Source of the DNA: Proteus vulgaris
GTDB taxonomy: Bacteria; Pseudomonadota; Gammaproteobacteria; Enterobacterales; Enterobacteriaceae
Direction of reading: 5' to 3'
Assembly: GCF_016239305.1 (NCBI RefSeq)
Contig: NZ_JAEHOQ010000019.1
Location: forward strand, 24,594 to 88,593
DNA length: 64,000 nucleotides
Positions 37,997 through 47,238 of the stretch are shown piece by piece (positions within the stretch are counted from its first letter, which is position 1; every line of letters starts with the position of its first letter). The notes under the pieces were generated by a model. The model saw only the letters and a program-made list of their open reading frames with translations, was not told where the DNA came from and did not search any database. The position numbers were made by a program, and so were the translations under genes.

Positions 37997-38710
37997 TTAC
38001 ATTTTATTTTTAAAAGGAAGATATTTTTCTAATTGTCTGACAATAATATCTGATAATGGTGTGATTAATAACCAACTTGTTGTGATTAAAGTTAAAGAAA
38101 TAGAACCAACTAATATATCAGAAGCCCAATGTGCGCCAGCCATTACTCGTGGTAGTGCGAACACAACAGTAATAAGCAGTGCCCATAAGAAAGCGCGGAA
38201 TGAAAGATAACGTAATATAAAGCTACAAAAGATAAGTAACATTAAACCATGGTCGCCTGGAAAGCTGTCACCAGAGGCATCTTTTGTTGGAATGCCTGTC
38301 ACTACTCCCACTCTATGTGCATCTTGAAAATAAAGTGTTGGGCTAGGTCTTTCTATTGGAATGTTTTGTCCAATTTGATTAATCAGTACAGCGCTGATTA
38401 CCATCACTAATCCTACAATTATAAGATGGCGTTTACCTTTATAATCTTTTTGACGAAAAGTATTGTAATAAAGTGCACCCATAGCTAACAAAATGACTAA
38501 ATCAAATTTTCTATTATTAATGTAAGCAACAAAAGTCGCGAAAAAAGTATCAGGCAAAATATGTTGATTGAAATAATAAAAAATATGGGTGTCTATTGAT
38601 AGCCAAAATCCATGTTGCGCAGGAAGATACCAAGAGAGAAAAATAATGAGGCCCATTAGGTTAAGTAGAAAAATAGCGAGGGCTTTTTGGCGAAAATTAG
38701 AAAGTTTCAT
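37997..38710 (-). CDS. lpxT: lipid A 1-diphosphate synthase LpxT (PAP2 family)
   Basis: About 237 residues from the ATG at 38710; an ATG at 38719 adds three. Six membrane segments and the PAP2 motifs: IERPSP (KxxxxxxRP type), SFPGDHG (PSGH type), and RVMAGAHWASDI (SRxxxxxHxxxD). LpxT moves a phosphate from undecaprenyl diphosphate to the 1-phosphate of lipid A in the periplasm. E. coli lpxT also neighbours mepS. A CRP-like palindrome lies about 32-47 bases before the start. Confidence 0.88.
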   Translation of the reverse strand: MKLSNFRQKALAIFLLNLMGLIIFLSWYLPAQHGFWLSIDTHIFYYFNQHILPDTFFATFVAYINNRKFDLVILLAMGALYYNTFRQKDYKGKRHLIIVGLVMVISAVLINQIGQNIPIERPSPTLYFQDAHRVGVVTGIPTKDASGDSFPGDHGLMLLIFCSFILRYLSFRAFLWALLITVVFALPRVMAGAHWASDILVGSISLTLITTSWLLITPLSDIIVRQLEKYLPFKNKM

Positions 38711-38741
38711 AGTAATCAAATGACATATTTCACATGTTTTT

Positions 38742-38757
38742 GGTGATCTAGATCACA
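38742..38757. promoter_or_regulatory. CRP-like palindrome upstream of lpxT
   Basis: GGTGATCTAGATCACA differs from the CRP consensus TGTGA-N6-TCACA at one base. It is centred about 40 bases before the lpxT start and about 300 before the small secreted protein gene at 39057. Confidence 0.45.
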
Positions 38758-39056
38758 ATAAGTTTAAGTTTGATTATAGGACTATAGTCAAAATAAAAAA
38801 ATATATCTTTGCAATTTATTGCTTAGACGCATGTTAACTATTTGTTTAATTTTTGTTGTCCATATTCGCTCTTACTTAACTTAAATTTATAGTGTTTTTT
38901 CTTGGCAGTCTTAATTTGAGCATCTTATAATTTTTTTCTATTCTCTCATTAAAGATAAAAATTAAATAAATAAAGTAACGAGCCGATATTAGTTATGACT
39001 TTAATAACATGTTGACTTGTCATATTTATACGCCCAATAATCAGAGGAGATTAGTT

Positions 39057-39368
39057 TTGAAGAAGCTTTATATTGCAGCTATGTGCTTATCTTTATTATT
39101 AAGTGCACCTTCTTTTGGTAAGGAAAATAAAGTTATAGGCTCCGGAACAATCACTTTTGTTGGTGCGATTGTTGAAGGTAATTGTCTAATGGATACAGAT
39201 AAAAATACTTTTAAAACAAAGTGTTGGAATGGTAGTGAAATGCAGGAATCTCAATATCAATTAGAAAGGAATAAGCAATTTAGCTCGAATTTGATTAACA
39301 ACAAAGGTTCTATGGATATTAAGTGGATTAATGACAATTTAGCTATAATGAATATTGTTTATAATTAA
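39057..39368 (+). CDS. small secreted pilin-like protein
   Basis: About 103 residues from the TTG at 39057, which has AGAGGAGA nine bases upstream; an ATG at 39009 would add 16 residues before the signal peptide and has no such site. The signal peptide KKLYIAAMCLSLLLSAPSFG is followed by GTITFVGAIVEGNC, the first strand of chaperone-usher pilins, and the end IMNIVYN recalls the pilin donor-strand end. The mature part is only about 80 residues, far shorter than a pilin. It resembles the next gene (39635) and possibly E. coli YehE (DUF2574). Function unknown. Confidence 0.65.
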   Translation: MKKLYIAAMCLSLLLSAPSFGKENKVIGSGTITFVGAIVEGNCLMDTDKNTFKTKCWNGSEMQESQYQLERNKQFSSNLINNKGSMDIKWINDNLAIMNIVYN

Positions 39369-39512
39369 TTATACTAGGTTAGAATAATAATATTAATTGT
39401 ATTAATTAAATAAATTTTTAATACTTTTATAAAATCGTTATTAAAGTTAAAAATATTTGACTTAAGTTTGATCAACGTTGATTTCTTATTTATAAATATC
39501 GAACACTTATAT

Positions 39513-39526
39513 TTGATAGACATCAA
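39513..39526. promoter_or_regulatory. FNR box candidate upstream of the second small secreted protein
   Basis: TTGATAGACATCAA matches the FNR consensus TTGAT-N4-ATCAA exactly. It lies about 110 bases before the ATG at 39635; a CATATT hexamer at about 39554 would place a start roughly 45 bases from its centre, a usual activator distance. Confidence 0.5.
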
Positions 39527-39634
39527 ATATTCTTCTTATGTCTATATGAATGTCATATTTTATTGCTATGATGAAAATATGTCGGGTAGGTGTGATCCTC
39601 ATGCCTGCTAGCGCAAACAAGAAGTGAGGTCGTT

Positions 39635-39964
39635 ATGAGAAAATATCTGACCGTAGTATGCAGTCTTCTCGTTTCCAGTTCGATATCATTAGCTTGGGCA
39701 TCTGATCCCATGCAAACAACAGGGCAGATTTATCTGCGGGGTGCGATTGTTGATCCTGCCTGTGAAATGAATTTCACATTAGATAAAGCTGAATATCAGT
39801 GTTACAAACACAACAAAGTGTTTACATCTACTCAATCCATTGTTCCTGCTTCTTTTGATAAATCCCAACAAATAATTATTTTGCCTCAAGATATGGGCAA
39901 AGCGGAGATCCGTTGGATGGATAATACGCAAAAAAATGGCGTTATTGATGTTCAATACTTTTAA
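39635..39964 (+). CDS. small secreted pilin-like protein, paralogue of the gene at 39057
   Basis: 109 residues. The signal peptide ends in SLAWA; the mature part begins TTGQIYLRGAIVDPACEM, again like a pilin N-terminal strand with cysteine, and ends GVIDVQYF. A second cysteine (EYQCYK) could make a disulfide. Like its neighbour it lacks about half of a normal pilin domain and stands outside any fimbrial operon. The ATG follows AGAAGTGAGG. Possibly related to DUF2574/YehE; I am not sure. Confidence 0.68.
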   Translation: MRKYLTVVCSLLVSSSISLAWASDPMQTTGQIYLRGAIVDPACEMNFTLDKAEYQCYKHNKVFTSTQSIVPASFDKSQQIIILPQDMGKAEIRWMDNTQKNGVIDVQYF

Positions 39965-40103
39965 AGTATCAGTGGATTGTAGAGAAAAGTAACAAAGATA
40001 AACAAGTCAAATAATCGTTTGCCACATTGGGTTTCTTACGATTATCTGACCTATTTAGAGCAACATTAGCGATGTGCTAATGAGTAGATGTTTTGACTAT
40101 TGA

Positions 40104-40676
40104 TCAGTCAGCTCGGCCCATATAGCGACGTTCAGCAATATGGATACGCACTTTATCGCCAGTAGAAAGGTACTCAGGAACCTGAATAACTAATCCTGTT
40201 GGTAATGTTGCCGGTTTAGTACGTGCACTTGCTGACGCACCTTTAATACCTGGAACAGTTTCAACAATTTCCATATCAACAGTTTGTGGCAACTCTAATG
40301 CTAAAACTTGACCATCCATTGTTAATACTTGCATTCCCGCTAAGCCTTCCTCAGGAATAAACAGTAATTCATCTTCGATTTGATCTTTTTTGAAGGTATA
40401 AGGGGTGTAATCTTCGTTGTCCATAAAGATATACTCATCACCATCAATGTAAGAAAAGCTAACAGCACGGCGAGTTAAGTTGATGGTATCAACCATATCA
40501 TCGCCTTTAAAACGCTCTTCTACTTTTTGGCCTGTACGGATATCGGTAAAACGCATTTTATACAGAGTACTTGCGCCTCGAGCACTTGGTGCTTGAATGT
40601 CGATATCTTTTACCAGTAATAATTTGTTGTTATAACTAACAGCCATACCACGCTTAATTTCATTGGCTTTTGCCAT
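40104..40676 (-). CDS. yeiP: elongation factor P-like protein EfpL (YeiP)
   Basis: 190 residues from the ATG at 40676 ([10 protein letters not shown]), which has GGAAGG upstream; an ATG at 40718 would add 14 residues not present in E. coli YeiP. The KOW-like and two OB domains of the EF-P family are visible; the tip loop [12 protein letters not shown] carries arginine rather than lysine, as in the YeiP branch. It relieves ribosome stalling on a subset of proline-containing sequences. It stands alone between the pilin-like gene and mtr. Confidence 0.93.
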   Translation of the reverse strand: MAKANEIKRGMAVSYNNKLLLVKDIDIQAPSARGASTLYKMRFTDIRTGQKVEERFKGDDMVDTINLTRRAVSFSYIDGDEYIFMDNEDYTPYTFKKDQIEDELLFIPEEGLAGMQVLTMDGQVLALELPQTVDMEIVETVPGIKGASASARTKPATLPTGLVIQVPEYLSTGDKVRIHIAERRYMGRAD

Positions 40677-40817
40677 ATAAAACCTTCCATTAAATAACAT
40701 TGACGATAATGGCGACAAAATTACTCGCAGTGCAGAAACTTGGCAAGTTATTCACGCAATTTTTTATAAGATTTGATGAAAAAATAAAGCCAGCAATGCT
40801 GGCTTTTAGTGAAGTGA

Positions 40818-42059
40818 TTAGCGGTAGATAGGAAGAAGATTAAAGTTTGCTAAAATATGTGCGCTAGCATTGATGATGCCAAACAAAATAACAAATCCAA
40901 TCATAAACATACCACCAGGAGCCTTAAAGCTTTGACCTTGATGACGTTGGCGACTAGCCTTTGCCATTAAGGCTGGAATAATTGCAGCCCAAATAGTCGC
41001 TGCCAGTCCTGCAAATCCAATGGCATATAAGAAACCATCAGGGAAAATAATGGCCAAAATAGTCGGTGGTATAAACGTCACTAGTGCAGATTTAAATCGA
41101 CCATGTCCTGTATTGGAAAACTTAAAGAAGTCCGCTAAGTAATCGAATAGCCCTAATGAAACTCCTAAGAATGAACTTGCTAATGCCATATAAGAGAACA
41201 AGTCTAGTAACAGTGATACAGTGGCATTGGCAGTTGTAGAACGCATTTGTGCTAATAAATTACCAATATTCCCACCATCAGCAATGACTTGCTTGAATCC
41301 TTCACGAGGAATATTACCTTGTACAACAAACTGCCATAAAATATAAATTGCTAGTGAAATCAGTGTGCCAATCAACAAACTTTTCATGACGGCTTTGCCA
41401 TCTTTACGGTAATACGTTACTAAGCCTGGAATATTGCCATGATAACCAAATGAGGTCAGTAAGTAAGGAAGTGCGGCTAAAGCATAGGGCAAGTAACTCG
41501 CATTACTTTCATTTGTGTTAAATAATACTGGCATTTTTACTTCTGTAAATAATCCACCAATAGCTAACACAAAGGCAATTACCATACCACCAATTAAAAT
41601 CGTACTTAATCTATCTACTGCACGCGTTGATAACCAAACAAAGAAAGCAACAATTAATGCAAAGACTAAGCCTGCAATAGCTTGCGATACACTGATGATG
41701 CCTGCAAAATTTTGTACGATAATAGAGCTACCCGCAGAAATATAAGCGTAAGTTAAAATATAAAGAACAAACGCAATGGAAAGTCCATTAATAGTGCTCC
41801 AGCCTTTTCCTAATAGATCTTTGGTGATGGTGTGAAAACTTGAGCCTAAAGGATAATGAAGATTCACTTCTAATATCATTAATCCGGACATAAATAGGCA
41901 AAACCAAGTATAAATTAATAGAAAAATAGACCCGGTAAACCAGACCCCGGAAGTCACAATCGGAATGGAAAACATGCCAGCACCGACAGCGGTGCCTGCA
42001 ATGATCATTGCGCCACCAAGTATGGATGGACGCTTTGTTATTGATGTGACTTCTGACAT
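40818..42059 (-). CDS. mtr: tryptophan-specific permease Mtr
   Basis: 413 residues, eleven membrane segments of the hydroxy/aromatic amino acid permease family, starting with the substrate-binding stretch AGTAVGAGMFSIP. GKGWSTINGLSIAFVLYILT and the C-terminus ILANFNLLPIYR correspond closely to E. coli Mtr rather than TyrP. It imports tryptophan by proton symport. A promoter and TrpR/TyrR-like sites lie directly upstream (42087-42135), supporting the assignment by regulation as well. Confidence 0.88.
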   Translation of the reverse strand: MSEVTSITKRPSILGGAMIIAGTAVGAGMFSIPIVTSGVWFTGSIFLLIYTWFCLFMSGLMILEVNLHYPLGSSFHTITKDLLGKGWSTINGLSIAFVLYILTYAYISAGSSIIVQNFAGIISVSQAIAGLVFALIVAFFVWLSTRAVDRLSTILIGGMVIAFVLAIGGLFTEVKMPVLFNTNESNASYLPYALAALPYLLTSFGYHGNIPGLVTYYRKDGKAVMKSLLIGTLISLAIYILWQFVVQGNIPREGFKQVIADGGNIGNLLAQMRSTTANATVSLLLDLFSYMALASSFLGVSLGLFDYLADFFKFSNTGHGRFKSALVTFIPPTILAIIFPDGFLYAIGFAGLAATIWAAIIPALMAKASRQRHQGQSFKAPGGMFMIGFVILFGIINASAHILANFNLLPIYR

Positions 42060-42086
42060 AAGATGTCCTTATTAAATTGACTCAAT

Positions 42087-42135
42087 GTACTAGCTTGATG
42101 GTGTAAAGAATACACGTTTGTACTCAGAGTGTAAA
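42087..42135 (-). promoter_or_regulatory. mtr promoter with TrpR-like operator and TyrR half-sites
   Basis: On the minus strand TTTACA (42135-42130), a 17-base spacer and TATTCT (42112-42107) form a promoter. GTACTAGCTTGATGGTGTA at 42087-42105 is like the TrpR operator of E. coli aroL and covers the start site. TGTAAA half-sites of TyrR boxes occur at 42102 and 42130. Regulation by TrpR and TyrR is known for E. coli mtr. Confidence 0.6.
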
Positions 42136-42294
42136 TAGAGCTTATTGTGCTTTATAAAAGAAAAAAGTGAGCAAAAATAATACAATAGAGGAGTGTGATC
42201 ATATAAATCAATAGATTAGTGTAAGCGTTATCAGAAATGATAAAGACATAGAGTATTAAATAAGTGTTTTTTAAGTAAAATTAAACGGTGAAAT

Positions 42295-42327
42295 CATTAT
42301 TCTGAACAAAAAATATTCAGAATAATG
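42295..42327. terminator. inverted repeat downstream of the Nudix gene
   Basis: CATTATTCTGAA / TTCAGAATAATG, a perfect 12-base stem with a nine-base loop, about 20 bases after the Nudix stop; no T-run, so its terminator strength is uncertain. Confidence 0.5.
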
Positions 42328-42348
42328 AAGGTGATAGGGCGTTTCTAA

Positions 42349-42765
42349 TTAGTCTTGGTAAAACTGTTTATTTTTCCATAATGTAATGGAATTACGGCTG
42401 GCTTCAAAATGAGGTTCAGGTAAATCATTCGGTGAACACCAGCGGATCTCAGAACATTTATCTGGCTCCATTAATTTGGGCTCATCACCTTGGTATTGTG
42501 CAATCATACAAATAGAAACAGTGTGTTTACCTTCTAATTGGTAAGTTTCTAAATTATTACTAATGCCAATTACTTTAGGTGATGTAATAGCAATGCCAAT
42601 TTCTTCTTTTATTTCGCGAATGGCGCATTGTTCAAAGGTTTCACCATCATCGACATGACCACCAAAAATTGACCAATAAGGTGCGTGTTTTCCACAGCGC
42701 TTTCCTAATAATACTTCACCTTTTTCATTGACAATAATTACACCAACACCGACCACGACTGACAT
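42349..42765 (-). CDS. Nudix hydrolase
   Basis: 138 residues. The Nudix box is GETFEQCAIREIKEEIG, with the RE and EEIG metal-binding residues, inside a fold that begins VVVGVGVIIVNEKGEVLLGKR. The branch resembles NUDT15/MutT-like nucleotide diphosphatases; the substrate cannot be told from sequence. It is a single gene between mtr and fruK; AGGAGCC precedes the ATG. Confidence 0.85.
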   Translation of the reverse strand: MSVVVGVGVIIVNEKGEVLLGKRCGKHAPYWSIFGGHVDDGETFEQCAIREIKEEIGIAITSPKVIGISNNLETYQLEGKHTVSICMIAQYQGDEPKLMEPDKCSEIRWCSPNDLPEPHFEASRNSITLWKNKQFYQD

Positions 42766-42951
42766 TCTAGGCTCCTTATTTTTTATATAGTTATCGATAA
42801 CGAATAGATAAGTCGTTTTTTATGGGCATTATTGTCCTTGGAGAAGAACAAGAGTCAAGAAGAACCGATGCAATTTCACTGAATTAAAGGTTAATTAGTG
42901 CTATATATAGCCCCTAAATATTCATAATAAAAACGATTGGAGAGTAAAGAC

Positions 42952-43890
42952 ATGAGTCGCCGTGTCGCTACGATCACTTTAAATCCCGCCTATGATCTTG
43001 TTGGTGCTTGTCCAGAAATTGACGTAGGTGGTGTTAATTTAGTCCGAACAGTTGGACTTAATCCCGCAGGGAAAGGTAATAATGTCGCGAAAGTCTTACG
43101 TGATTTAGGGATAGATATTACCGTCAGCGGATTTATGGGACGCGAAAATCAAGAAGAGTTTCAGCATTTCTTTAGTGAAAATGGGATGGCTAACCGCTTT
43201 TATCTGGTATCTGGCCGCACACGCATTAATGTGAAATTGACTGAGGGAAAAGGGCAGGTTACAGATTTTAACTTTTCAGGATTCACGGTATCACCGCATG
43301 ATTGGCAACGCTTTGCAACAGACTCACTTAATTGGTTGGGGCATTTTGATATGGTGGTTGTTAGTGGCAGTCTACCTAATGGTGTCGATCCTGAAGCATT
43401 TACACAGTGGATGATTAAGTTAAGGCAACTGTGCCCTTGTATTATTTTTGATAGTAGTCGTGACGCATTAGTGGCGGGATTAAAGGCCGCACCTTGGTTA
43501 ATAAAACCGAACCATCGGGAGTTAGAAGCCTGGATTGGACATTCACTGACTGAAATGACAGACATTATTAAGGCAGCGCATCAATTGAGGGATAAAGGTA
43601 TTGCACACGTCGTTATTTCATTAGGTGAAAGGGGGGCTTTATGGGTGAATGCTTCTGGTGCTTGGCTAGCTAAACCACCGTATTGTGATGTAGTAAGTAC
43701 TGTGGGAGCAGGTGATTCGATGGTTGCGGGATTAGTTTACGGTTTATTGATGAGCCAAACTAGTGAACATACGTTGCGTTTAGCAACGGCCATTTCTGCG
43801 TTATCTGTGAGTCAGCCTGATGTCGGAATTAAAGATAGAAGTCAACTTGCTCAGATGATGACTAAAATTGAGTTAACACCAATTAAATAA
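42952..43890 (+). CDS. fruK: 1-phosphofructokinase
   Basis: 312 residues from the ATG at 42952, equal to the E. coli length, with TTGGAG nine bases upstream; a TTG at 42937 is in frame but that stretch is the ribosome binding site itself. PfkB-family motifs: NPAGKGNNVAKVL near the N-terminus, and TVGAGDSMVAG with the catalytic aspartate near residue 250. It phosphorylates fructose 1-phosphate at C6. The usual operon partners fruB and fruA are not beside it, so it appears to be an orphan here. Confidence 0.88.
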   Translation: MSRRVATITLNPAYDLVGACPEIDVGGVNLVRTVGLNPAGKGNNVAKVLRDLGIDITVSGFMGRENQEEFQHFFSENGMANRFYLVSGRTRINVKLTEGKGQVTDFNFSGFTVSPHDWQRFATDSLNWLGHFDMVVVSGSLPNGVDPEAFTQWMIKLRQLCPCIIFDSSRDALVAGLKAAPWLIKPNHRELEAWIGHSLTEMTDIIKAAHQLRDKGIAHVVISLGERGALWVNASGAWLAKPPYCDVVSTVGAGDSMVAGLVYGLLMSQTSEHTLRLATAISALSVSQPDVGIKDRSQLAQMMTKIELTPIK

Positions 43891-43936
43891 TGCTATTTGC
43901 GGTTTATGTTGAGATAAACCGCAAGGAATACCAAAT

Positions 43937-44779
43937 TTAGGCTTGTTGTGATTTTAACCAAGCGATTTCATCAGGCCAAATATCAGGGTTAATTGTTTCT
44001 AAAATTAGTGGAATACCATCAAAACGAGCATCTTGCATAATATAGCTAAAAGGAACTTTGCCTATATTGCCTTCACCTAAACTATGGTGACGGTCAACTC
44101 GGCTTGCTAGTTCACTTTTAGCATCATTTAAATGCATCGCTTTTAAGTATTGAAAGCCGACAATTTTCTCAAACTCAGCAAAGGTTTTTTCACACTCTTC
44201 ACGGGTTCTTAAATCATAACCAGCAGCGAAGGTGTGACAAGTATCAATACAAACGCCTACGCGAGATTTATCTTCAACCCCGTCAATAATCGCTGCAAGA
44301 TGTTCGAAACGATAACCTAAATTAGTGCCTTGGCCAGCTGTATTTTCAATAACAGCGGTAACATTTTTTGTTTTTTCTAAAGTGATGTTAATTGACTGCG
44401 CTATTTTTTGTAAGCACTTATCAACATCAATTTTATTTAAGTGGCTACCAGGATGAAAATTAAGTAATTCAATGCCAAGTTGTTCACAACGTTGCATTTC
44501 ATCTAAAAAAGCTTCTCTTGATTTCTCAAGTGCTTCTTCTTCAGGATGACCTAAATTAATTAGATAACTGTCATGGGGTAAAATTTGAGAGGGACCATAA
44601 CCATAAAGTTCACAGTTCTTTTTAAATTTATCAATGACTTCTGTGGATAATGGTGCGGCTTTCCACTGGCGCTGGTTTTTAGTAAAAAGGGCAAACGCAG
44701 TGGCTTTGATTTCATGTGCGCGTAATACCGCCTGATCAACGCCACCAGCAGCACTGACATGTGCGCCAACAAATTTCAT
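43937..44779 (-). CDS. nfo: endonuclease IV, AP endonuclease Nfo
   Basis: 280 residues from the ATG at 44779 ([13 protein letters not shown]) with GGAGAG upstream; the longer frame to 44818 lacks homology. The TIM-barrel zinc sites are present: [40 protein letters not shown] and [10 protein letters not shown]. It cuts the backbone 5' of abasic sites and removes 3' blocks. In E. coli nfo is next to yeiH too. fruK converges on it. Confidence 0.95.
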   Translation of the reverse strand: MKFVGAHVSAAGGVDQAVLRAHEIKATAFALFTKNQRQWKAAPLSTEVIDKFKKNCELYGYGPSQILPHDSYLINLGHPEEEALEKSREAFLDEMQRCEQLGIELLNFHPGSHLNKIDVDKCLQKIAQSINITLEKTKNVTAVIENTAGQGTNLGYRFEHLAAIIDGVEDKSRVGVCIDTCHTFAAGYDLRTREECEKTFAEFEKIVGFQYLKAMHLNDAKSELASRVDRHHSLGEGNIGKVPFSYIMQDARFDGIPLILETINPDIWPDEIAWLKSQQA

Positions 44780-44947
44780 TACTTCTCTCCTTAGATTTAT
44801 TTCACACCACGATAACAAACATACAAGCGTATAACATCATATTGAGGTGATAAAAGCAAAAAAGCGCAACTAAAAAGTTGCGCAATAATGGAAAATTACT
44901 TCTTAAGGCGAAAATTTAAGGAAGATGAATTTTTATCGATATTCCTA

Positions 44948-46042
44948 TTAAGACATCAACACAGTTTGAATAAAGATATTAATTATCGCACCACCAAGGG
45001 TTAACCAGAAAAATAAGAATAACGCTAACAATAACGGTTTGACACCTGCTTGTCGGATAGCGCTAATATGTGTCGTTAAACCTAATGCCACCATTGCCAT
45101 TGCTAATAGAATGGTATCAATAGTCACAATGTAACTAACAATAGATGCTGGAATTAAATTTAAAGAGTTAAAGCCCGCCATTAAAATAAAGAACACGGCA
45201 AACCAAGGAATAGTAATTGGGCTTTTTTCAGTATCTTGTGCACCATTGTTTGTTTTACTTTTCTTTTTACTTAGATATGTTGAAAGAATAATTAAGAATG
45301 GTGCTAACATCATTACGCGGATCATTTTACTAATAACCGCCGCATTTTCAGCATCAGGGCTAATTGAATGACCGACTGCAACCACTTGAGCCACTTCATG
45401 AATTGTTGAACCTGAGAAAATACCAAAGGTTTCTTCTGTAAATGGTAACCAGCCAGCAAATGCATTTAAGTGATAGAACCAAGGATAAAGAAAAATACCA
45501 ATAGTCCCAAAAATCACAACAGTAGACACCGCAACAGCTACCTGGCTTGCTTGAGCTTTGACAACCGGCTCTGTTGCCATAACAGCCGCAGCACCACAAA
45601 TACTGCTACCTGCACCAATTAATATCACTGTTTGTTCATCAAGGCCGAAATATTTTCGACCGATCCACATTGCAATAAGAAAAGTCGATGTCAGCATAAT
45701 TGCATCTATAATTAAACCCGTTGCTCCCACATCGGCAATTTGCTGAAACGTCAGTCTAAAACCATACAAAATAATACCTGTGCGTAATAAATAATGTTTG
45801 GCGAATTTGACACCTTCATCACTATAAGGTTTTGCTACAGGATAAAGCGTATTACCAACAATAATGCCGAATAGGATCGCCAGCGTTAATGCGCCTAAAC
45901 CCATGCTAGAAAACCAAGGGATATCACCAATATAAATAGCAAGCGCAGTTAATACGCCTGTTAGTAATAAACCAGGGAGCCAGCGATAAATTGGAGTAAA
46001 ACATTTTTTCGCCAATGTAATAGGTTGACTTTGCTCTGACAT
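44948..46042 (-). CDS. yeiH: YeiH, UPF0324 family membrane protein
   Basis: About 364 residues from the ATG at 46042 ([10 protein letters not shown], with AAGG upstream); the frame runs to 46129 but the added part is not membrane-like. About ten membrane segments, with [21 protein letters not shown] and [20 protein letters not shown], characteristic of the UPF0324/putative sulfate exporter family. In E. coli its expression is controlled by the divergent regulator YeiE, encoded here too at 46227. Confidence 0.9.
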   Translation of the reverse strand: MSEQSQPITLAKKCFTPIYRWLPGLLLTGVLTALAIYIGDIPWFSSMGLGALTLAILFGIIVGNTLYPVAKPYSDEGVKFAKHYLLRTGIILYGFRLTFQQIADVGATGLIIDAIMLTSTFLIAMWIGRKYFGLDEQTVILIGAGSSICGAAAVMATEPVVKAQASQVAVAVSTVVIFGTIGIFLYPWFYHLNAFAGWLPFTEETFGIFSGSTIHEVAQVVAVGHSISPDAENAAVISKMIRVMMLAPFLIILSTYLSKKKSKTNNGAQDTEKSPITIPWFAVFFILMAGFNSLNLIPASIVSYIVTIDTILLAMAMVALGLTTHISAIRQAGVKPLLLALFLFFWLTLGGAIINIFIQTVLMS

Positions 46043-46226
46043 AGAAAAACCTTGCTTATATGAATTTTGCATAAGCATATAACAATCAATCTTATTTATT
46101 AAACTCATTATTTTTATAATAATAACCACTAAAACTAATATAGGTGTATTTTCTTAAATGTACTTGGTATGTTACTGGTTTGTGGATAGTATGTTATTAC
46201 AATGATGGCTCAAAGGTGGAATGGAC

Positions 46227-47120
46227 ATGCGAATTACGTTGCGGCAACTGGAAGTCTTTACTGAAGTTCTCAAAAGTGGTTCTACAACGCAAGCATCACA
46301 ACAGCTTGCTCTATCTCAATCAGCTGTCAGTGCTTCTTTAACTGATCTAGAAAGCCAATTAGGGGTACAACTCTTTGATAGGGTGGGAAAGCGCCTTGTT
46401 ACGAATGAACATGGTCGATTACTTTATCCCAGAGCATTATCTCTACTTGAACGTGCAATCGAAGTTGAACAACTCTTTCAGGCAGGAAATGGTGCTTTAC
46501 GTATTGCTGCAAGTACCACAATAGGCAATTACATTCTTCCAAAAATGCTGGGTAATTTTCATCGTAATTATCCTGACATCCCATTAGAAATGAGCATTGG
46601 TAATACAGAAGAAGTCGTTAAGCTCGTGAGTGAATTCCGGGTTGATTTGGGATTAATTGAAGGTGCTTGCCAAAGTTCCGAGTTAATTAGTCAAAAATGG
46701 CTTCTAGATGAAATGGTTATTTTTTGCTCCCCAGATCATCCTTTAGCTAAAGCAACAAAAGTAACTTTAGCTGATTTACAATCGGCACCTTGGATCTTGA
46801 GAGAAAATGGTTCAGGAACTCGAGATGTTCTTAATCATCTTCTTTTTGCTTCTTTACCAGGCTACCGCATTGAAATGGAATTAGGTAATTCAGAAGCGAT
46901 AAAACATGCAGTTATGTACGAAATGGGTATTAGTTGTTTATCTCGTCGAGTTATTGAGGAACAGATTAATAACGGTTCATTAAAAGAGATAAAAGTAGAA
47001 GGATTGGCATTACAACGTACTTTATATCTAGTTTATCACCGCCAAAAACATGTCTCAGATGCACTGAAAAAATTACTGACATATTGTAATGCTGAACACT
47101 TAATCGGCAATTTTTCATAA
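46227..47120 (+). CDS. yeiE: LysR-type regulator YeiE
   Basis: About 297 residues from the ATG at 46227; 46221 adds two. The N-terminal winged helix ([19 protein letters not shown], then [16 protein letters not shown]) is that of LysR regulators, followed by the two-lobed sensor domain. It is divergent from yeiH by about 180 bases and upstream of lysP, the E. coli order. YeiE of other enterobacteria is reported to respond to sulfite and to iron; the effector here is not known from sequence. Confidence 0.9.
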   Translation: MRITLRQLEVFTEVLKSGSTTQASQQLALSQSAVSASLTDLESQLGVQLFDRVGKRLVTNEHGRLLYPRALSLLERAIEVEQLFQAGNGALRIAASTTIGNYILPKMLGNFHRNYPDIPLEMSIGNTEEVVKLVSEFRVDLGLIEGACQSSELISQKWLLDEMVIFCSPDHPLAKATKVTLADLQSAPWILRENGSGTRDVLNHLLFASLPGYRIEMELGNSEAIKHAVMYEMGISCLSRRVIEEQINNGSLKEIKVEGLALQRTLYLVYHRQKHVSDALKKLLTYCNAEHLIGNFS

Positions 47121-47238
47121 ATTACTAATAATTGATGCCCGATTATGAAGGTATCTTATAATCATGGATCCTTGCTATTCACGAACGACAGATTTGCTAC
47201 AATCCTCGTCAGAAAAGTGAATATAAAAGTGGAATGTT

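Noticed and set aside
42900..42911. GCTATATATAGC palindrome before fruK as a Cra operator
   Set aside because: It does not match the Cra consensus and is probably simple AT-rich promoter sequence.
43200..43565. 121-residue reverse frame within fruK
   Set aside because: Shadow of fruK codon usage; no ribosome binding site or homology.
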